A model generated the notes under the pieces. The model was not told the DNA's origin and searched no databases. It was given only the letters and a program-made list of their open reading frames with translations. Of a stretch of 64,000 nt of DNA, positions 17,041 to 26,704 are shown one piece after another. Origin of the DNA: DATGUN01 sp035301285. Its GTDB lineage: Bacteria; Bacillota; Bacilli; Bacillales; Amphibacillaceae. The translations under genes were made by a program, and so were the position numbers. Where the stretch lies: assembly GCA_035301285.1 (NCBI GenBank), contig DATGUN010000090.1, positions 1-64,000 on the forward strand, read 5' to 3'. The first letter of the stretch is position 1, and each line of letters begins with the position of its first letter.

Positions 17041-18759
17041 ATGTCCATCAACAAAAAGGATTGCATACAACTTTTGGAGAAAATAGCCACTTACATGGAA
17101 TTGAAAGGAGAAAATCCCTTTAAAATAGCTGCATATAGGAAAGCGGCTGCGGCATTGGAGCGTGATGAACGATCACTGGACGACATTGATGACTTCACAA
17201 AACTGGACGGTATCGGTAAAGGGACAGGGGAAGTCATTACTGAATATATCACCTATCATCGTTCAACAGTATTAGAGACATTGGAAGAAGAAGTGCCAAG
17301 CGGTTTGGTTCCATTGCTCAAACTTCCAGGCCTCGGTGGCAAAAAACTTCATAAACTTTACCAAGAATTAAATATCATCGATGCTGCATCTTTAAAAAAA
17401 GCTCTTGAAACAAAACAAGTAGAGTCATTAGCCGGATTCGGGAAAAAATCTGCCGAAAAAATGCTCGTTGCATTGGAAGAAGCAAATAAGCAGCCTGAAC
17501 GGTTGCCGATTTCGGTGATGCTGCCGGTCGCTGAAGAAATTGAAACGGCCCTTGATCATATACCGGAAATTGATCGTTTTTCAAGGGCCGGCAGTTTAAG
17601 ACGGGTCAAAGAAACCAATGGTGATTTGGATTTTATTATTGCAACAGCGCATACTGATAAAGTCAGAGAAGCTATACTTGAAATGGACTCAATAAAAGAC
17701 GTTATTGCAAAAGGAAGCACTAAAATTTCAGTGACGATTGCTGGAGAATATGATATCGATGTTGACTTCCGTTTGGTATCAAGTGAAGCATTTGCAACAA
17801 CGTTACACCATTTTACGGGATCTATGGAACATAATGTAACCATGCGACAATTGGCAAAATCACGTGGCGAAAAAATCAGTGAATATGGTGTGGAAGTTGA
17901 AGAAACAAAAGAACTGCTCACATTTAAAACTGAAAAGGATTTTTTCGCTCACTTCGGACGTCATTATATACCACCGGAAGTGCGTGAAGGCAAAGGTGAA
18001 GTAGATATTTTCACAGAAGAAACACCTCTGATTCAACTATCTGATATCCAAGGTGATCTGCACATGCACACGACATGGAGTGATGGTGGACAATCAGTGG
18101 AAGAAATGGTCCAACGTGCCATGAAAAAGGGTTATTCCTATATCGCCATTACCGATCACTCCAAGTATCTTCGTATTGCAAATGGACTGAATGAAGGTAG
18201 ATTACGTAGACAGCGTGAAGAAATCGAACGAGTCAATGAAAAATATGAGAATATACATGTATTTGCAGGAGTAGAAATGGATATTTTACCGGATGGAACA
18301 CTGGATTTTTCGGATGATTTTTTGGCGGAAATGGATTTTGTCATTGGTGCCATCCATTCGAGCTTCAGTCAATCTGAGGAAAAAATCATGTATCGTCTGC
18401 AATCAGCATTAGAAAACCGCCATGTATCATTGATAGCACATCCGACAGGTAGGCTGATCGGAAAAAGGAACGGATATCAACTCGATGTGGAAACCTTGAT
18501 CGAACATGCTAAAGTAACCGGAACAGCCCTTGAAATCAATTCCAATCCAAATCGCTTGGATCTATCAGCCAGCTGGGTTCAAATGGCATATGAACAAGGC
18601 GTGACAATTGCTATAAATACAGATGCCCATAACTTCTCCATGCTAGATCATATGACATACGGTGTTTCGACAGCAAGAAAGGGCTGGTTAAAAAAGGAAG
18701 CCGTGCTGAATACATGGTCGTTGGACAATGTTAAAGCATTCATGAAGCAAAATCGTTAA
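17041..18759 (+). CDS. polX: DNA polymerase/3'-5' exonuclease PolX
   Basis: A family-X repair polymerase (572 aa) for gap filling in base excision repair. In order: N-terminal 8-kDa/HhH region (about 1-80), fingers and nucleotidyltransferase core with GSLRR (184-188) and catalytic D195/D197 in GDLDFI plus D240/D242, then a C-terminal PHP exonuclease domain starting DLHMHTTWSDG (H341, H343). The bacterial PolX layout is complete. The ATG at 17041 follows a GGGGGAT ribosome site; upstream in-frame codons lie in the terminator. It is followed by mutS2 after 30 bp. Confidence 0.95.
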   Translation: MSINKKDCIQLLEKIATYMELKGENPFKIAAYRKAAAALERDERSLDDIDDFTKLDGIGKGTGEVITEYITYHRSTVLETLEEEVPSGLVPLLKLPGLGGKKLHKLYQELNIIDAASLKKALETKQVESLAGFGKKSAEKMLVALEEANKQPERLPISVMLPVAEEIETALDHIPEIDRFSRAGSLRRVKETNGDLDFIIATAHTDKVREAILEMDSIKDVIAKGSTKISVTIAGEYDIDVDFRLVSSEAFATTLHHFTGSMEHNVTMRQLAKSRGEKISEYGVEVEETKELLTFKTEKDFFAHFGRHYIPPEVREGKGEVDIFTEETPLIQLSDIQGDLHMHTTWSDGGQSVEEMVQRAMKKGYSYIAITDHSKYLRIANGLNEGRLRRQREEIERVNEKYENIHVFAGVEMDILPDGTLDFSDDFLAEMDFVIGAIHSSFSQSEEKIMYRLQSALENRHVSLIAHPTGRLIGKRNGYQLDVETLIEHAKVTGTALEINSNPNRLDLSASWVQMAYEQGVTIAINTDAHNFSMLDHMTYGVSTARKGWLKKEAVLNTWSLDNVKAFMKQNR

Positions 18760-18789
18760 TTTGTAGTGAACAAAAAGGAGCATGCCGTG

Positions 18790-21138
18790 ATGAATGAACG
18801 AATCGTGGATGTACTGGAATTTGATAAAATAAAAAATCAATTGAAACATCATGCTGCGACATCCATCGGCAAAGAACGCTGTGTTCAACTTATGCCATCA
18901 TCAGACATTGAAGAGGTCCAACATCTCCAACGCGAAACAGATGAAGCAATGCAAGTTGAACGATTGAATAAATCGGTCCCATTAGGGGGCATCGTTGATA
19001 TTAGAGCTAGTTTAAAACGATCAGAGATAGGAGGTACCCTTTCACCAAGTGAATGTCTGGACATTGCCAATACATTGTATGGGGCGAGACAAGTGAACCG
19101 ATTCATCATTAACCTGGAAGAATCCCTGCCATTATTGTATGATCTGGGGAATCGGATTGTAGTTCTAAATGCGTTGGAAAAAGAAATTTCCAGCTGTATC
19201 GATGAACAAGGTAAAATGCTTGATAGTGCCTCATCAACGTTGAAAGGAATTCGTTCATCTATTCGAACGTTTGAATCACGTGTCCGTGAAAAATTGGACG
19301 GCTATACGAAATCGAAAAGCAATATGTTGTCCGAATCCATTATAACCATACGAAATGAGCGCTATGTTCTCCCTGTCAAGCATGAGTATAGACAAGCATT
19401 CGGAGGAATTGTCCATGACCAATCAGCCTCTGGTCAAACTTTATTCATGGAACCCAAGGCGCTCATTGATTTGAATAACCAACTTCATGAAGCGCGTCTC
19501 AAAGAAAGGGAAGAAATAGATCGGATATTACGTGGTTTGAGCGCGGAAGTGGCCGCCAATAGTACCGTCATTTTTGAAAACGTAACGGTCCTTGGGAAAA
19601 TTGATTATATTTTTGCTCGTGCCAAACTGGGAATGCAAATGAAAGCAAGCATGCCCGAATTGAATGAGAATGGCATTATCGACATGAAACAAGCCCGCCA
19701 TCCATTGATACCTGATGAACAGGTGATTGCCAATGACATCCGGATTGGTGATGATTTTACTGCAATCGTCATTACAGGACCAAATACGGGCGGGAAGACC
19801 GTGACGTTAAAATTGATTGGCTTATGCACATTGATGGCTCAGTCCGGCCTTCAGGTTCCGGCTCTTGATGGTTGTAAAATGGCTGTATTTGAGGATGTCC
19901 ATGCCGATATTGGTGACGAACAATCCATTGAACAAAATTTGAGTACATTTTCTTCGCATATGTCAAATATCAGAGATATCATCCCCCGCGTGAATCATCG
20001 ATCACTGGTTTTGTTTGACGAGCTTGGGGCGGGAACTGATCCCCAAGAAGGTGCAGCTCTTGCAATGTCTATTTTGGATGACTGTATTCAAAAGGGTGCG
20101 AGAGTCATAGCGACGACACATTATCCAGAGCTGAAGGCATATGGATATAATCGGGATTCCGTCATAAATGCTTCAGTTGAGTTTGATGTTGAAACATTAC
20201 AGCCAACGTATCGCCTATTGATTGGGGTCCCAGGCAGAAGTAACGCATTTGAAATCTCTGATCGACTTGGGCTATCCCCAAATATCATCCAACATGCCAA
20301 GGAACATATCGGTTTAGATTCAAGCAATGTCGAAAATATGATCGTCGCATTGGAAGAAGCCAGGAAAAAAGCCGAACGGGACTTTGAAGAAGCACATGAG
20401 GTTCTACGTGCTTCCGAGGCGTTACAAAAAGATATCAAACATGCCTGGAATGCATTTGAACAAAAACGTGAGCACCTATATAAAAAAGCGGAGGAAAAAG
20501 CTGAAAAAGCATTGAACAAAGCACGCTCCGAAGCGGAAGAAATAGTAGACTTATTACGTGAGATGCAAAACAATTCCGGCGTGAAAGAACACGAATTGAT
20601 TGAAGCACGAAAAATGTTCGATGATCTTGAACCACATCTTTCATCAAATGAATCATATGCCCCAACATCATCTGAAACAATTGAGTCAAGTAATCTTCAT
20701 GTTGGTGATGACGTAAAATTGCTCACACTTGATCAAGATGGAACTGTGGCGGAAAAGTTGAGTGAAGATGAATTCTTGATTCAAATTGGAGCCATGAAGG
20801 TGAAGGCAAAAGGTAAAAACCTACAGCTGGTCAAACAAAAGCCAAAAGAAAAAACGACACCGATAACTACGGTAAAGGCATCACGGACAACCGTCCGACC
20901 AGAACTTGATTTACGTGGACAAAGATATGAAGAAGCGATGATCTTGTTGGAACGTTATATGGATGATGTCTTATTACAAAATTATCCAACGGTTACGATT
21001 ATACACGGGAAGGGAACAGGTGCGCTTCGTAATGGTGTCGTAGAATATGCGAAACATCATCCATATATTAAATCATATCGTTCTGGAAACCAAAATGAAG
21101 GTGGAAGTGGCGTTACTGTTTTTGAACTTAAAGCTTAA
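18790..21138 (+). CDS. mutS2: Endonuclease MutS2 / ribosome rescue factor
   Basis: A 782-residue MutS homologue without the mismatch-recognition domains. It has core/lever helices, the ABC ATPase with Walker A GPNTGGKT (330-337) and Walker B FDELGAGTD, a long charged coiled-coil (about 515-620), a KOW-like insert, and a C-terminal Smr nuclease domain (LDLRGQ at 706-711, HGKGTGALR at 739-747). In bacilli the family suppresses recombination and splits collided ribosomes. ATG at 18790 is nine bases after AAGGAG. It probably shares a transcript with polX. Confidence 0.95.
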   Translation: MNERIVDVLEFDKIKNQLKHHAATSIGKERCVQLMPSSDIEEVQHLQRETDEAMQVERLNKSVPLGGIVDIRASLKRSEIGGTLSPSECLDIANTLYGARQVNRFIINLEESLPLLYDLGNRIVVLNALEKEISSCIDEQGKMLDSASSTLKGIRSSIRTFESRVREKLDGYTKSKSNMLSESIITIRNERYVLPVKHEYRQAFGGIVHDQSASGQTLFMEPKALIDLNNQLHEARLKEREEIDRILRGLSAEVAANSTVIFENVTVLGKIDYIFARAKLGMQMKASMPELNENGIIDMKQARHPLIPDEQVIANDIRIGDDFTAIVITGPNTGGKTVTLKLIGLCTLMAQSGLQVPALDGCKMAVFEDVHADIGDEQSIEQNLSTFSSHMSNIRDIIPRVNHRSLVLFDELGAGTDPQEGAALAMSILDDCIQKGARVIATTHYPELKAYGYNRDSVINASVEFDVETLQPTYRLLIGVPGRSNAFEISDRLGLSPNIIQHAKEHIGLDSSNVENMIVALEEARKKAERDFEEAHEVLRASEALQKDIKHAWNAFEQKREHLYKKAEEKAEKALNKARSEAEEIVDLLREMQNNSGVKEHELIEARKMFDDLEPHLSSNESYAPTSSETIESSNLHVGDDVKLLTLDQDGTVAEKLSEDEFLIQIGAMKVKAKGKNLQLVKQKPKEKTTPITTVKASRTTVRPELDLRGQRYEEAMILLERYMDDVLLQNYPTVTIIHGKGTGALRNGVVEYAKHHPYIKSYRSGNQNEGGSGVTVFELKA

Positions 21139-21308
21139 ACAGCGTCAGAATAAGGTTATTAGATGAATATACCTTCTAGAATACATTGTTAATGAATCCG
21201 GATATTTTTTGGGTTTGCGAGGGGGCTTGCTCTGTTGGGTTATCCTCCCCCTGTTAAACCTTCAAAGAAATCGATCAGATATGTTCGTACACAGAGGAGA
21301 GAGAACAG

Positions 21309-21383
21309 ATGGAAACATTGGCAAAGTTACTTATCGTCATAGCAGTCGTATTTGTCATTATCGGCATTATCTTTCTTATTTAA
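21309..21383 (+). CDS. Possible 24-residue hydrophobic peptide
   Basis: METLAKLL followed by an unbroken hydrophobic run to the stop would form a single transmembrane helix. A purine-rich GAGGAGAGAG stretch precedes the ATG at a plausible distance. It is not one of the named families I can identify; in B. subtilis a small membrane gene (yshE, much longer) occupies this spot between mutS2 and lcfA. It could be a true small membrane protein or the residue of a decayed longer gene. Upstream, AGGGGG/CCCCCT (about 21220-21255) forms a G/C-rich hairpin. The rest of the gap before lcfA holds only the promoter. Confidence 0.45.
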   Translation: METLAKLLIVIAVVFVIIGIIFLI

Positions 21384-21415
21384 GCATATATTCAGTAAAG
21401 TGAAGTAATATATAT

Positions 21416-21444
21416 TTCAAATTTCATGGATTAATCTGTATAAT
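21416..21444 (+). promoter_or_regulatory. Candidate sigma-A promoter of lcfA
   Basis: TTCAAA (21416-21421), 17 bp, TATAAT (21439-21444), 30 bp before lcfA. No FadR box is visible here. Confidence 0.55.
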
Positions 21445-21474
21445 GAGTATAAGTTCATATAAAAGGAGGAGGAT

Positions 21475-23181
21475 ATGATGTCTGAATCAAAAATATGGCA
21501 TTCTCATTATCCGGAAGAAATAAGTCCTTATATCGATTATGATGAAATTGCCCTGCAGGACTTTCTTCTAGACAGTAAAAAAAATTTCCCAAAAAAGAAA
21601 GCGCTTCATTTTATGGGGAAAGAATTAACGTTTGAGGAACTCTATCATGAATCATGCCAGATGGCAACCTACCTACAATCCATTGGACTTGGAAAAGGGG
21701 ACCGGGTTGCAGTTATGCTTCCGAATTGTCCACAGTCTGTCATATGTTATTATGGCATATTGATGGCTGGTGGTGTTGTTGTCCAGACAAATCCATTATA
21801 TAAGGACAGGGAACTTGAGTTTCAATTAAAAGATTCCGGAGCTGAAATAATTGTCTGCTTGGACATATTGTTGCCTTTAGTTACGAAAGTAAAAGGAAAT
21901 ACATCTGTACAACATATCATTGTAACTGAAATCAAGGATTACTTGCCTTTTCCGAAAAATGTCATCTACCCATTTATACAAAAGAAAGAATATAATATGG
22001 TTATCAATATTGAAGAATCCGATGAAATCCATATTTGGAATGCCATTTTCAAGCAGACAACAGCTGATTATCAAAAAATTGATATCGATCCAAAAGAAGA
22101 TTTGGCCCTATTGCAATATACAGGTGGTACAACAGGGTTTCCCAAAGGTGTCATGTTAACCCATTATAATTTAGTGTCAAATGTGCAAATGTGCAGTGCA
22201 TGGTTGTATAAGACAAAATATGGTGAAGAAACAATTCTTGGAGCACTCCCTTTTTTTCATGTTTATGGGATGACAACAGTCATGAATATGTCGATTATGA
22301 TGGCGTCAAAAATGATTTTATTACCGAAATTTAAACCTGTGGAAGTATTGAAGACGATTGATAAACTAAAGCCGACCTTGTTTCCAGGGGCACCGACCAT
22401 GTATATCGGATTGTTGAATCATTCCGATATCAATAAATATGATCTATCATCGATTAAAGCGTGTATAAGTGGCTCTGCTCCACTACCACACGAAGTTCAG
22501 CAACAATTTGAGGAACTCACAAACGGTCGATTGGTCGAAGGATACGGTCTAACTGAAACATCACCTGTCACACATGCTAATTTTGTATGGGAAAAACGTG
22601 TGGATGGAAGTATCGGAGTTCCTTGGCCAAATACAGAGAGTAAAATATTGGATATGAGTTCGGGTCAGGAATTACCGATAGGAGATATAGGAGAAATAGC
22701 GGTCAAAGGACCACAGATTATGAAAGGATATTGGAATAATCCTGAAGAAACCGATAACACATTCAAAGATGGGTGGCTTCTTACAGGAGACCTGGGCTAT
22801 ATGGATGAAGAAGGTTATTTTTATGTGGTTGATCGTAAAAATGACATGATCATTGCGGGAGGATTCAATATCTATCCACGGGAAGTGGAAGAGGTTCTTT
22901 ATGAAATGGAAGGGATACAGGAAGCGGTTGTCGCTGGAATACCTGATCCATACCGTGGAGAAACAGTCAAAGCCTACATTGTTCTAAAAGAAGGTCATAT
23001 TTTAAATGAAAAAGCGATCAATACGTATTGCAGAAAACATCTTGCGGCATTTAAAGTTCCACGTCTATATGAATTCAGGGATGAGCTTCCAAAAACGACC
23101 GTTGGTAAAATACTACGGCGTCAGCTGGTTGATGAAGAAAAACATAACAGGACGCATATCAAATCGGACAGGCGGAATTGA
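21475..23181 (+). CDS. lcfA: Long-chain fatty acid--CoA ligase
   Basis: Activates fatty acids to acyl-CoA with ATP, the entry step to beta-oxidation. The 568-residue protein is an ANL-superfamily enzyme: the P-loop YTGGTTGFPKG lies near residues 216-226, the A5 motif EGYGLTETSP near 356, GWLLTGDLGY near 434, and the C-terminal lysine motif PKTTVGKILRR near 541-551. It strongly resembles B. subtilis LcfA (for example LPNCPQSVICYYG). Start choice between 21475 and 21478 (adjacent ATGs after AAAGGAGGAGG) is open. It heads the lcfA-fadR-fadB-etfBA cluster. Confidence 0.95.
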   Translation: MMSESKIWHSHYPEEISPYIDYDEIALQDFLLDSKKNFPKKKALHFMGKELTFEELYHESCQMATYLQSIGLGKGDRVAVMLPNCPQSVICYYGILMAGGVVVQTNPLYKDRELEFQLKDSGAEIIVCLDILLPLVTKVKGNTSVQHIIVTEIKDYLPFPKNVIYPFIQKKEYNMVINIEESDEIHIWNAIFKQTTADYQKIDIDPKEDLALLQYTGGTTGFPKGVMLTHYNLVSNVQMCSAWLYKTKYGEETILGALPFFHVYGMTTVMNMSIMMASKMILLPKFKPVEVLKTIDKLKPTLFPGAPTMYIGLLNHSDINKYDLSSIKACISGSAPLPHEVQQQFEELTNGRLVEGYGLTETSPVTHANFVWEKRVDGSIGVPWPNTESKILDMSSGQELPIGDIGEIAVKGPQIMKGYWNNPEETDNTFKDGWLLTGDLGYMDEEGYFYVVDRKNDMIIAGGFNIYPREVEEVLYEMEGIQEAVVAGIPDPYRGETVKAYIVLKEGHILNEKAINTYCRKHLAAFKVPRLYEFRDELPKTTVGKILRRQLVDEEKHNRTHIKSDRRN

Positions 23182-23206
23182 CAACCTTTTGCTGGCATTG
23201 TATACT
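23178..23206 (+). promoter_or_regulatory. Sigma-A promoter of fadR
   Basis: TTGACA (23178-23183), 17 bp, TATACT (23201-23206). The -35 box overlaps the lcfA stop codon. Transcription should start within the FadR operator just downstream. Confidence 0.8.
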
Positions 23207-23212
23207 AATTTA

Positions 23213-23230
23213 TGAATGATTATTCATTCA
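23213..23230 (+). promoter_or_regulatory. FadR operator
   Basis: TGAATGATTATTCATTCA is a palindrome with perfect 7-bp arms and an exact match to the Bacillus FadR consensus TGAATGANTANTCATTCA. It covers the predicted transcription start of fadR, so FadR should repress its own gene (and the downstream genes on that transcript) until long-chain acyl-CoA releases it. Confidence 0.9.
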
Positions 23231-23263
23231 GTATTATTTGACGGAATACAAGGGAGAATTTGA

Positions 23264-23845
23264 ATGAAAAATAGTAAACCGAAATATAAACTGATTATCG
23301 ATGCAGCCGTCGTTGTCATAGCGGAGAATGGCTTTCATGCATCACAAGTTTCAAAGATTGCCAACCAAGCCGGTGTTGCGGACGGCACCATTTACTTGTA
23401 TTTTAAAAATAAAGAAGATATCCTTGTATCTGTTTTTGAAGAGAAAATGGGACAATTCATCGAAAAGATTATCAAAAGCATCCGTGAAAAACAAAATGCC
23501 AGTGACAAGTTGAAAACATTGATTGAAATGCATTTTGGGCAACTTTCCGCAGATCATCATCTTGCCATTGTCACACAGCTGGAATTAAGGCAATCTGATG
23601 TCGCATTAAGAAAAAAGATAAATCATGTTTTAAAACCTTATTTATCGGTTATCGATTCGATTATTCAATCGGGTATCGAGGAAAAGATGTTTCGTCAAGA
23701 TTTGAATGCAAGACTTGTCCGGCAAATGATTTTTGGAACAATGGATGAGGTTGTCACCAATTGGGTCATGAAGGATGAGAAATATGACTTGGTCGAACAA
23801 GCGGAAGAAGTCCATTCTTTGATAACGAATGGAATATCACGTTAA
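23264..23845 (+). CDS. fadR: TetR-family fatty acid degradation regulator FadR
   Basis: A 193-residue TetR repressor controlling beta-oxidation genes; long-chain acyl-CoA is the inducer in B. subtilis. The N-terminal helix-turn-helix (about 25-48: ASQVSKIANQAGVADGTIY) and the adjoining YLYFKNKEDIL are nearly those of B. subtilis FadR, as is the ligand domain with TQLELRQS and RQMIFGTMDEVVTNWVM. The near-identity of the recognition helix agrees with the consensus operator found in front of the gene. It lies between lcfA and fadB. Confidence 0.95.
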   Translation: MKNSKPKYKLIIDAAVVVIAENGFHASQVSKIANQAGVADGTIYLYFKNKEDILVSVFEEKMGQFIEKIIKSIREKQNASDKLKTLIEMHFGQLSADHHLAIVTQLELRQSDVALRKKINHVLKPYLSVIDSIIQSGIEEKMFRQDLNARLVRQMIFGTMDEVVTNWVMKDEKYDLVEQAEEVHSLITNGISR

Positions 23846-23927
23846 TAGAGTTTATTTTATGCTATAATGTGGTTGTAAACATGATTATTTTATAGAGTCT
23901 TTTATGATATGATAGAGGAGGTATCAC

Positions 23928-24701
23928 TTGGGGAAAATAATGAGTGAAACAAGCAATCATGTATGTACGTTGACGATTAAAAGCCCTCCTGCAAACGCTT
24001 TATCAAGTAGTTTGCTAGAAGATCTTGCCGTTCACCTTGATCAGATTGAAAAAGAGGATCAAGCAAAGGTCGTCATTCTTAAAGGAGAAGGTAAGTTCTT
24101 TTCGGCAGGGGCTGATATCAAGGAATTCACCTCTTTACAAGAAGCTTCTGATTATAAAGCACTTTCAGCCAAGGGACAACAACTATTCAATCGAATGGAA
24201 ACGTTTTATATTCCAATTATCGCGCAAATACATGGTGCTGCCTTGGGAGGAGGCCTGGAGCTCGCTTTAGCCTGTCATATGCGAATTGTTACTGAAAAAG
24301 CCTTGTTGGGACTGCCGGAATTAACTTTGGGCATTATACCGGGATTTGCAGGTACACAACGTCTGCCACAAATAGTAGGGGGCCCGAAGGCGTATGAGAT
24401 GATATTGACAGGAGAACCGATTACCGGAGCAAATGCCTATGAATGGGGATTGGCAAATAAAGTTGTGTCAGAAAGTGAGTTGGAACAAGTTGTTTCTGAA
24501 TTAGCTTCAAAATTGGCGGCTAAAAGTAAACCAACCATTAACCGTGTGATGGAGCTCATTCCTTATGCTAAAACTGATCAGTTTCAAGCAGGGGTCGATA
24601 AAGAAGCGGAGCTTTTCAGTGACATATTTGGTTCAGATGATGCGAAAGAAGGAATCCAAGCATTTATCGAAAAAAGGCAACCAATATTTAGAGATCAATA
24701 A
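23928..24701 (+). CDS. fadB: Enoyl-CoA hydratase
   Basis: Crotonase-fold enzyme (257 aa) hydrating enoyl-CoA in beta-oxidation. Oxyanion-hole segments are FFSAGADIKEF (near residues 57-67) and HGAALGGGLELALAC (about 103-117). The acid/base region GLPELTLGIIPGFAGTQRLP is conserved. Homologue of B. subtilis FadB (YsiB), not of the large E. coli FadB. The start is TTG at 23928, six bases after AGGAGG; an ATG at 23940 is possible. A -10-like TATAAT (23863-23868) with a weak -35 lies between fadR and this gene. Confidence 0.93.
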   Translation: MGKIMSETSNHVCTLTIKSPPANALSSSLLEDLAVHLDQIEKEDQAKVVILKGEGKFFSAGADIKEFTSLQEASDYKALSAKGQQLFNRMETFYIPIIAQIHGAALGGGLELALACHMRIVTEKALLGLPELTLGIIPGFAGTQRLPQIVGGPKAYEMILTGEPITGANAYEWGLANKVVSESELEQVVSELASKLAAKSKPTINRVMELIPYAKTDQFQAGVDKEAELFSDIFGSDDAKEGIQAFIEKRQPIFRDQ

Positions 24702-24719
24702 CGTGAAGGAGGAAATGGA

Positions 24720-25493
24720 ATGAATATATATGTACTGTTAAAAAAGACATTTGATACAGAAGAAAAGATAGTGATTTCTGATGGCCAGATAGAAGATGAT
24801 GGAGCAGAACACATTATCAATCCATATGATGAGTATGCTGTCGAAGAAGCCATCAATCAACGCGATACACATGGCGGTGAAGTAACGGTGGTGACCGTTG
24901 GCGATGAAGATTCGGAAAAACAGTTGCGGACCGCTTTGGCTATGGGAGCGGACAAGGCTGTGCTAATCGACACAGAAGAGGATTTGGAAGATGGAGATGC
25001 CTTTACGACAGCAAAAATATTAGAGGCATTTTTCGAGGATAAAGAGGTCGATTTAATTTTAGCGGGTAATGTTGCGATAGACGAAGCTAGCGGACAGGTG
25101 GGACCGAGACTTGCTACTCGTTTGAACCTCCCATATATTACGACGATTACCAATCTTGAAATCGAAGGAAACAATGTGAAAATCGACAAAGATGTTGAAG
25201 GGGATGTTGAAAAGATAGAAACAGCTCTCCCGCTTCTGGTTACTTGTCAACAGGGCTTGAATGACCCGCGTTATCCATCTCTTCCGGGAATTATGAAAGC
25301 AAAGAAAAAACCATTGGAAGAAATGGAAATTGATGATCTTGATTTGGATGAAGATGATCTTGAACCCAAGACAAAAACGATAGAGATATTCTTACCTGAG
25401 GAAAAAGAGGCAGGCAGAATTTTAGAAGGCGAAACAGAGGATAAAGTAAAGGAACTTGTTTCCTTGTTGCATGATGACAAGAAAGTGTTATAA
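24720..25493 (+). CDS. etfB: Electron transfer flavoprotein beta subunit
   Basis: With EtfA it forms the FAD/AMP-binding carrier that takes electrons from acyl-CoA dehydrogenases. The 257-residue protein shows the family pattern: VVTVGDEDSEKQLRTALAMGADKAVLI (AMP-binding core, split here as VTVGDE and LAMGADKAVLI), LAGNVAIDEASGQVGPRLA, and the recognition loop QQGLNDPRYPSLPGIMKAKKKP near residues 178-199 that docks on dehydrogenases. The ATG follows AAGGAGG, 18 bp after fadB. Confidence 0.95.
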   Translation: MNIYVLLKKTFDTEEKIVISDGQIEDDGAEHIINPYDEYAVEEAINQRDTHGGEVTVVTVGDEDSEKQLRTALAMGADKAVLIDTEEDLEDGDAFTTAKILEAFFEDKEVDLILAGNVAIDEASGQVGPRLATRLNLPYITTITNLEIEGNNVKIDKDVEGDVEKIETALPLLVTCQQGLNDPRYPSLPGIMKAKKKPLEEMEIDDLDLDEDDLEPKTKTIEIFLPEEKEAGRILEGETEDKVKELVSLLHDDKKVL

Positions 25494-25526
25494 ACGACCA
25501 ATGTGGAAAGGGGAATCTGAGACATT

Positions 25527-26501
25527 ATGAGTGATAAAATAATTGTTATTGGTGAAGCGAAAGATGGAATATTACGTCATGTATCATTTGAAGCAATCGC
25601 AGCTGCAAAAATGATTGATTCCGAAGCAGAAATAATTGGTGTTGTGTGCGGTGGTGATGACATCGCCAGTCAAGGAGAGGAAATGATTCACTATGGTGCT
25701 GATAGGATTACAACTGTTACAGATGAAACATTAAAAACATATACTTCTGAGGCTTATGGACAGGCACTAATGACCATCATTGAAGATGAATCTCCAAATG
25801 GTATTGTGATGGGGCACACATCGATTGGAAAGGACCTGACACCGAAGCTGGCAAGCAAATTACAGTCAGGCTTGATTTCAGATGCAACTGCCATTGATAA
25901 AGATGGCGACGAATTGATATTTACTCGACCTATTTATTCAGGTAAGGCGTTTGAGAAAAAGGTGATCACATCAGGATTGACATTTGCGACCATTCGCCCG
26001 AATAATATTCCAGCTTTAGATAAAGATGAATCACGGACGGGTGAAACCGAATCAAAAACCGTGGATATTGTTGATTTGAAAACAACAATCAGAGACGTTA
26101 TCAAAAAATCTTCCGATGGTGTGGATTTGTCAGAAGCAAATATTGTTGTAGCGGGGGGACGCGGTGTTAAAAGTGCCGAAGGATTCAAACCGCTTTATGA
26201 ACTTGCTGATGTTTTAGGTGCGGCAGTAGGAGCTTCCAGAGGTGCTTGTGATGCCGACTATTGTGATTACTCATTACAGATCGGACAAACCGGTAAAGTC
26301 GTTACACCCGATTTATATATTGCAGTCGGTATTTCAGGAGCGATTCAACATTTGGCAGGTATGTCCAATTCTAAGGTCATCGTAGCGATTAACAAGGATC
26401 CTGAATCCAATATATTCAATGTAGCGGATTATGGCATCGTAGGGGATTTATTTGACGTCATCCCACTACTGATCGAAGAAATCAAAAGTATACAAGCGTA
26501 A
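25527..26501 (+). CDS. etfA: Electron transfer flavoprotein alpha subunit
   Basis: A 324-residue partner of EtfB. The C-terminal FAD-binding domain is clear: VAGGRGVKSAEGFKPLYELADVLGAAVGASRGACDAD holds the flavin-binding Arg and GASR motif, followed by QIGQTGKVVTPDLYIAVGISGAIQH (about residues 252-276) and AINKDPESNIFNVADYGIVGD near the end. It ends the fatty-acid oxidation cluster; no clear terminator hairpin follows. No acyl-CoA dehydrogenase is encoded in the window. Confidence 0.95.
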   Translation: MSDKIIVIGEAKDGILRHVSFEAIAAAKMIDSEAEIIGVVCGGDDIASQGEEMIHYGADRITTVTDETLKTYTSEAYGQALMTIIEDESPNGIVMGHTSIGKDLTPKLASKLQSGLISDATAIDKDGDELIFTRPIYSGKAFEKKVITSGLTFATIRPNNIPALDKDESRTGETESKTVDIVDLKTTIRDVIKKSSDGVDLSEANIVVAGGRGVKSAEGFKPLYELADVLGAAVGASRGACDADYCDYSLQIGQTGKVVTPDLYIAVGISGAIQHLAGMSNSKVIVAINKDPESNIFNVADYGIVGDLFDVIPLLIEEIKSIQA

Positions 26502-26704
26502 TAAAAAGCCCTTATTTTACATTTTCACTTTTAATTGAATATATATTTGTTCATTTAGTTAATATATTTTATCCTTATACGATGTGTTTCTTTACATGTA
26601 AGACAATATGTCTGTAAGCGATAGGCAAAGTATTCGCTTAAGAAATATAAACAGTGGTATACTGATAGTGGAAATGTTAAGATTGATTTTTAGGAGGGAT
26701 TAGA

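Noticed and set aside
20121..20573. 150-codon minus-strand frame inside mutS2
   Set aside because: Ser/Ala/Arg-rich shadow of the coiled-coil coding sequence; no start signal.
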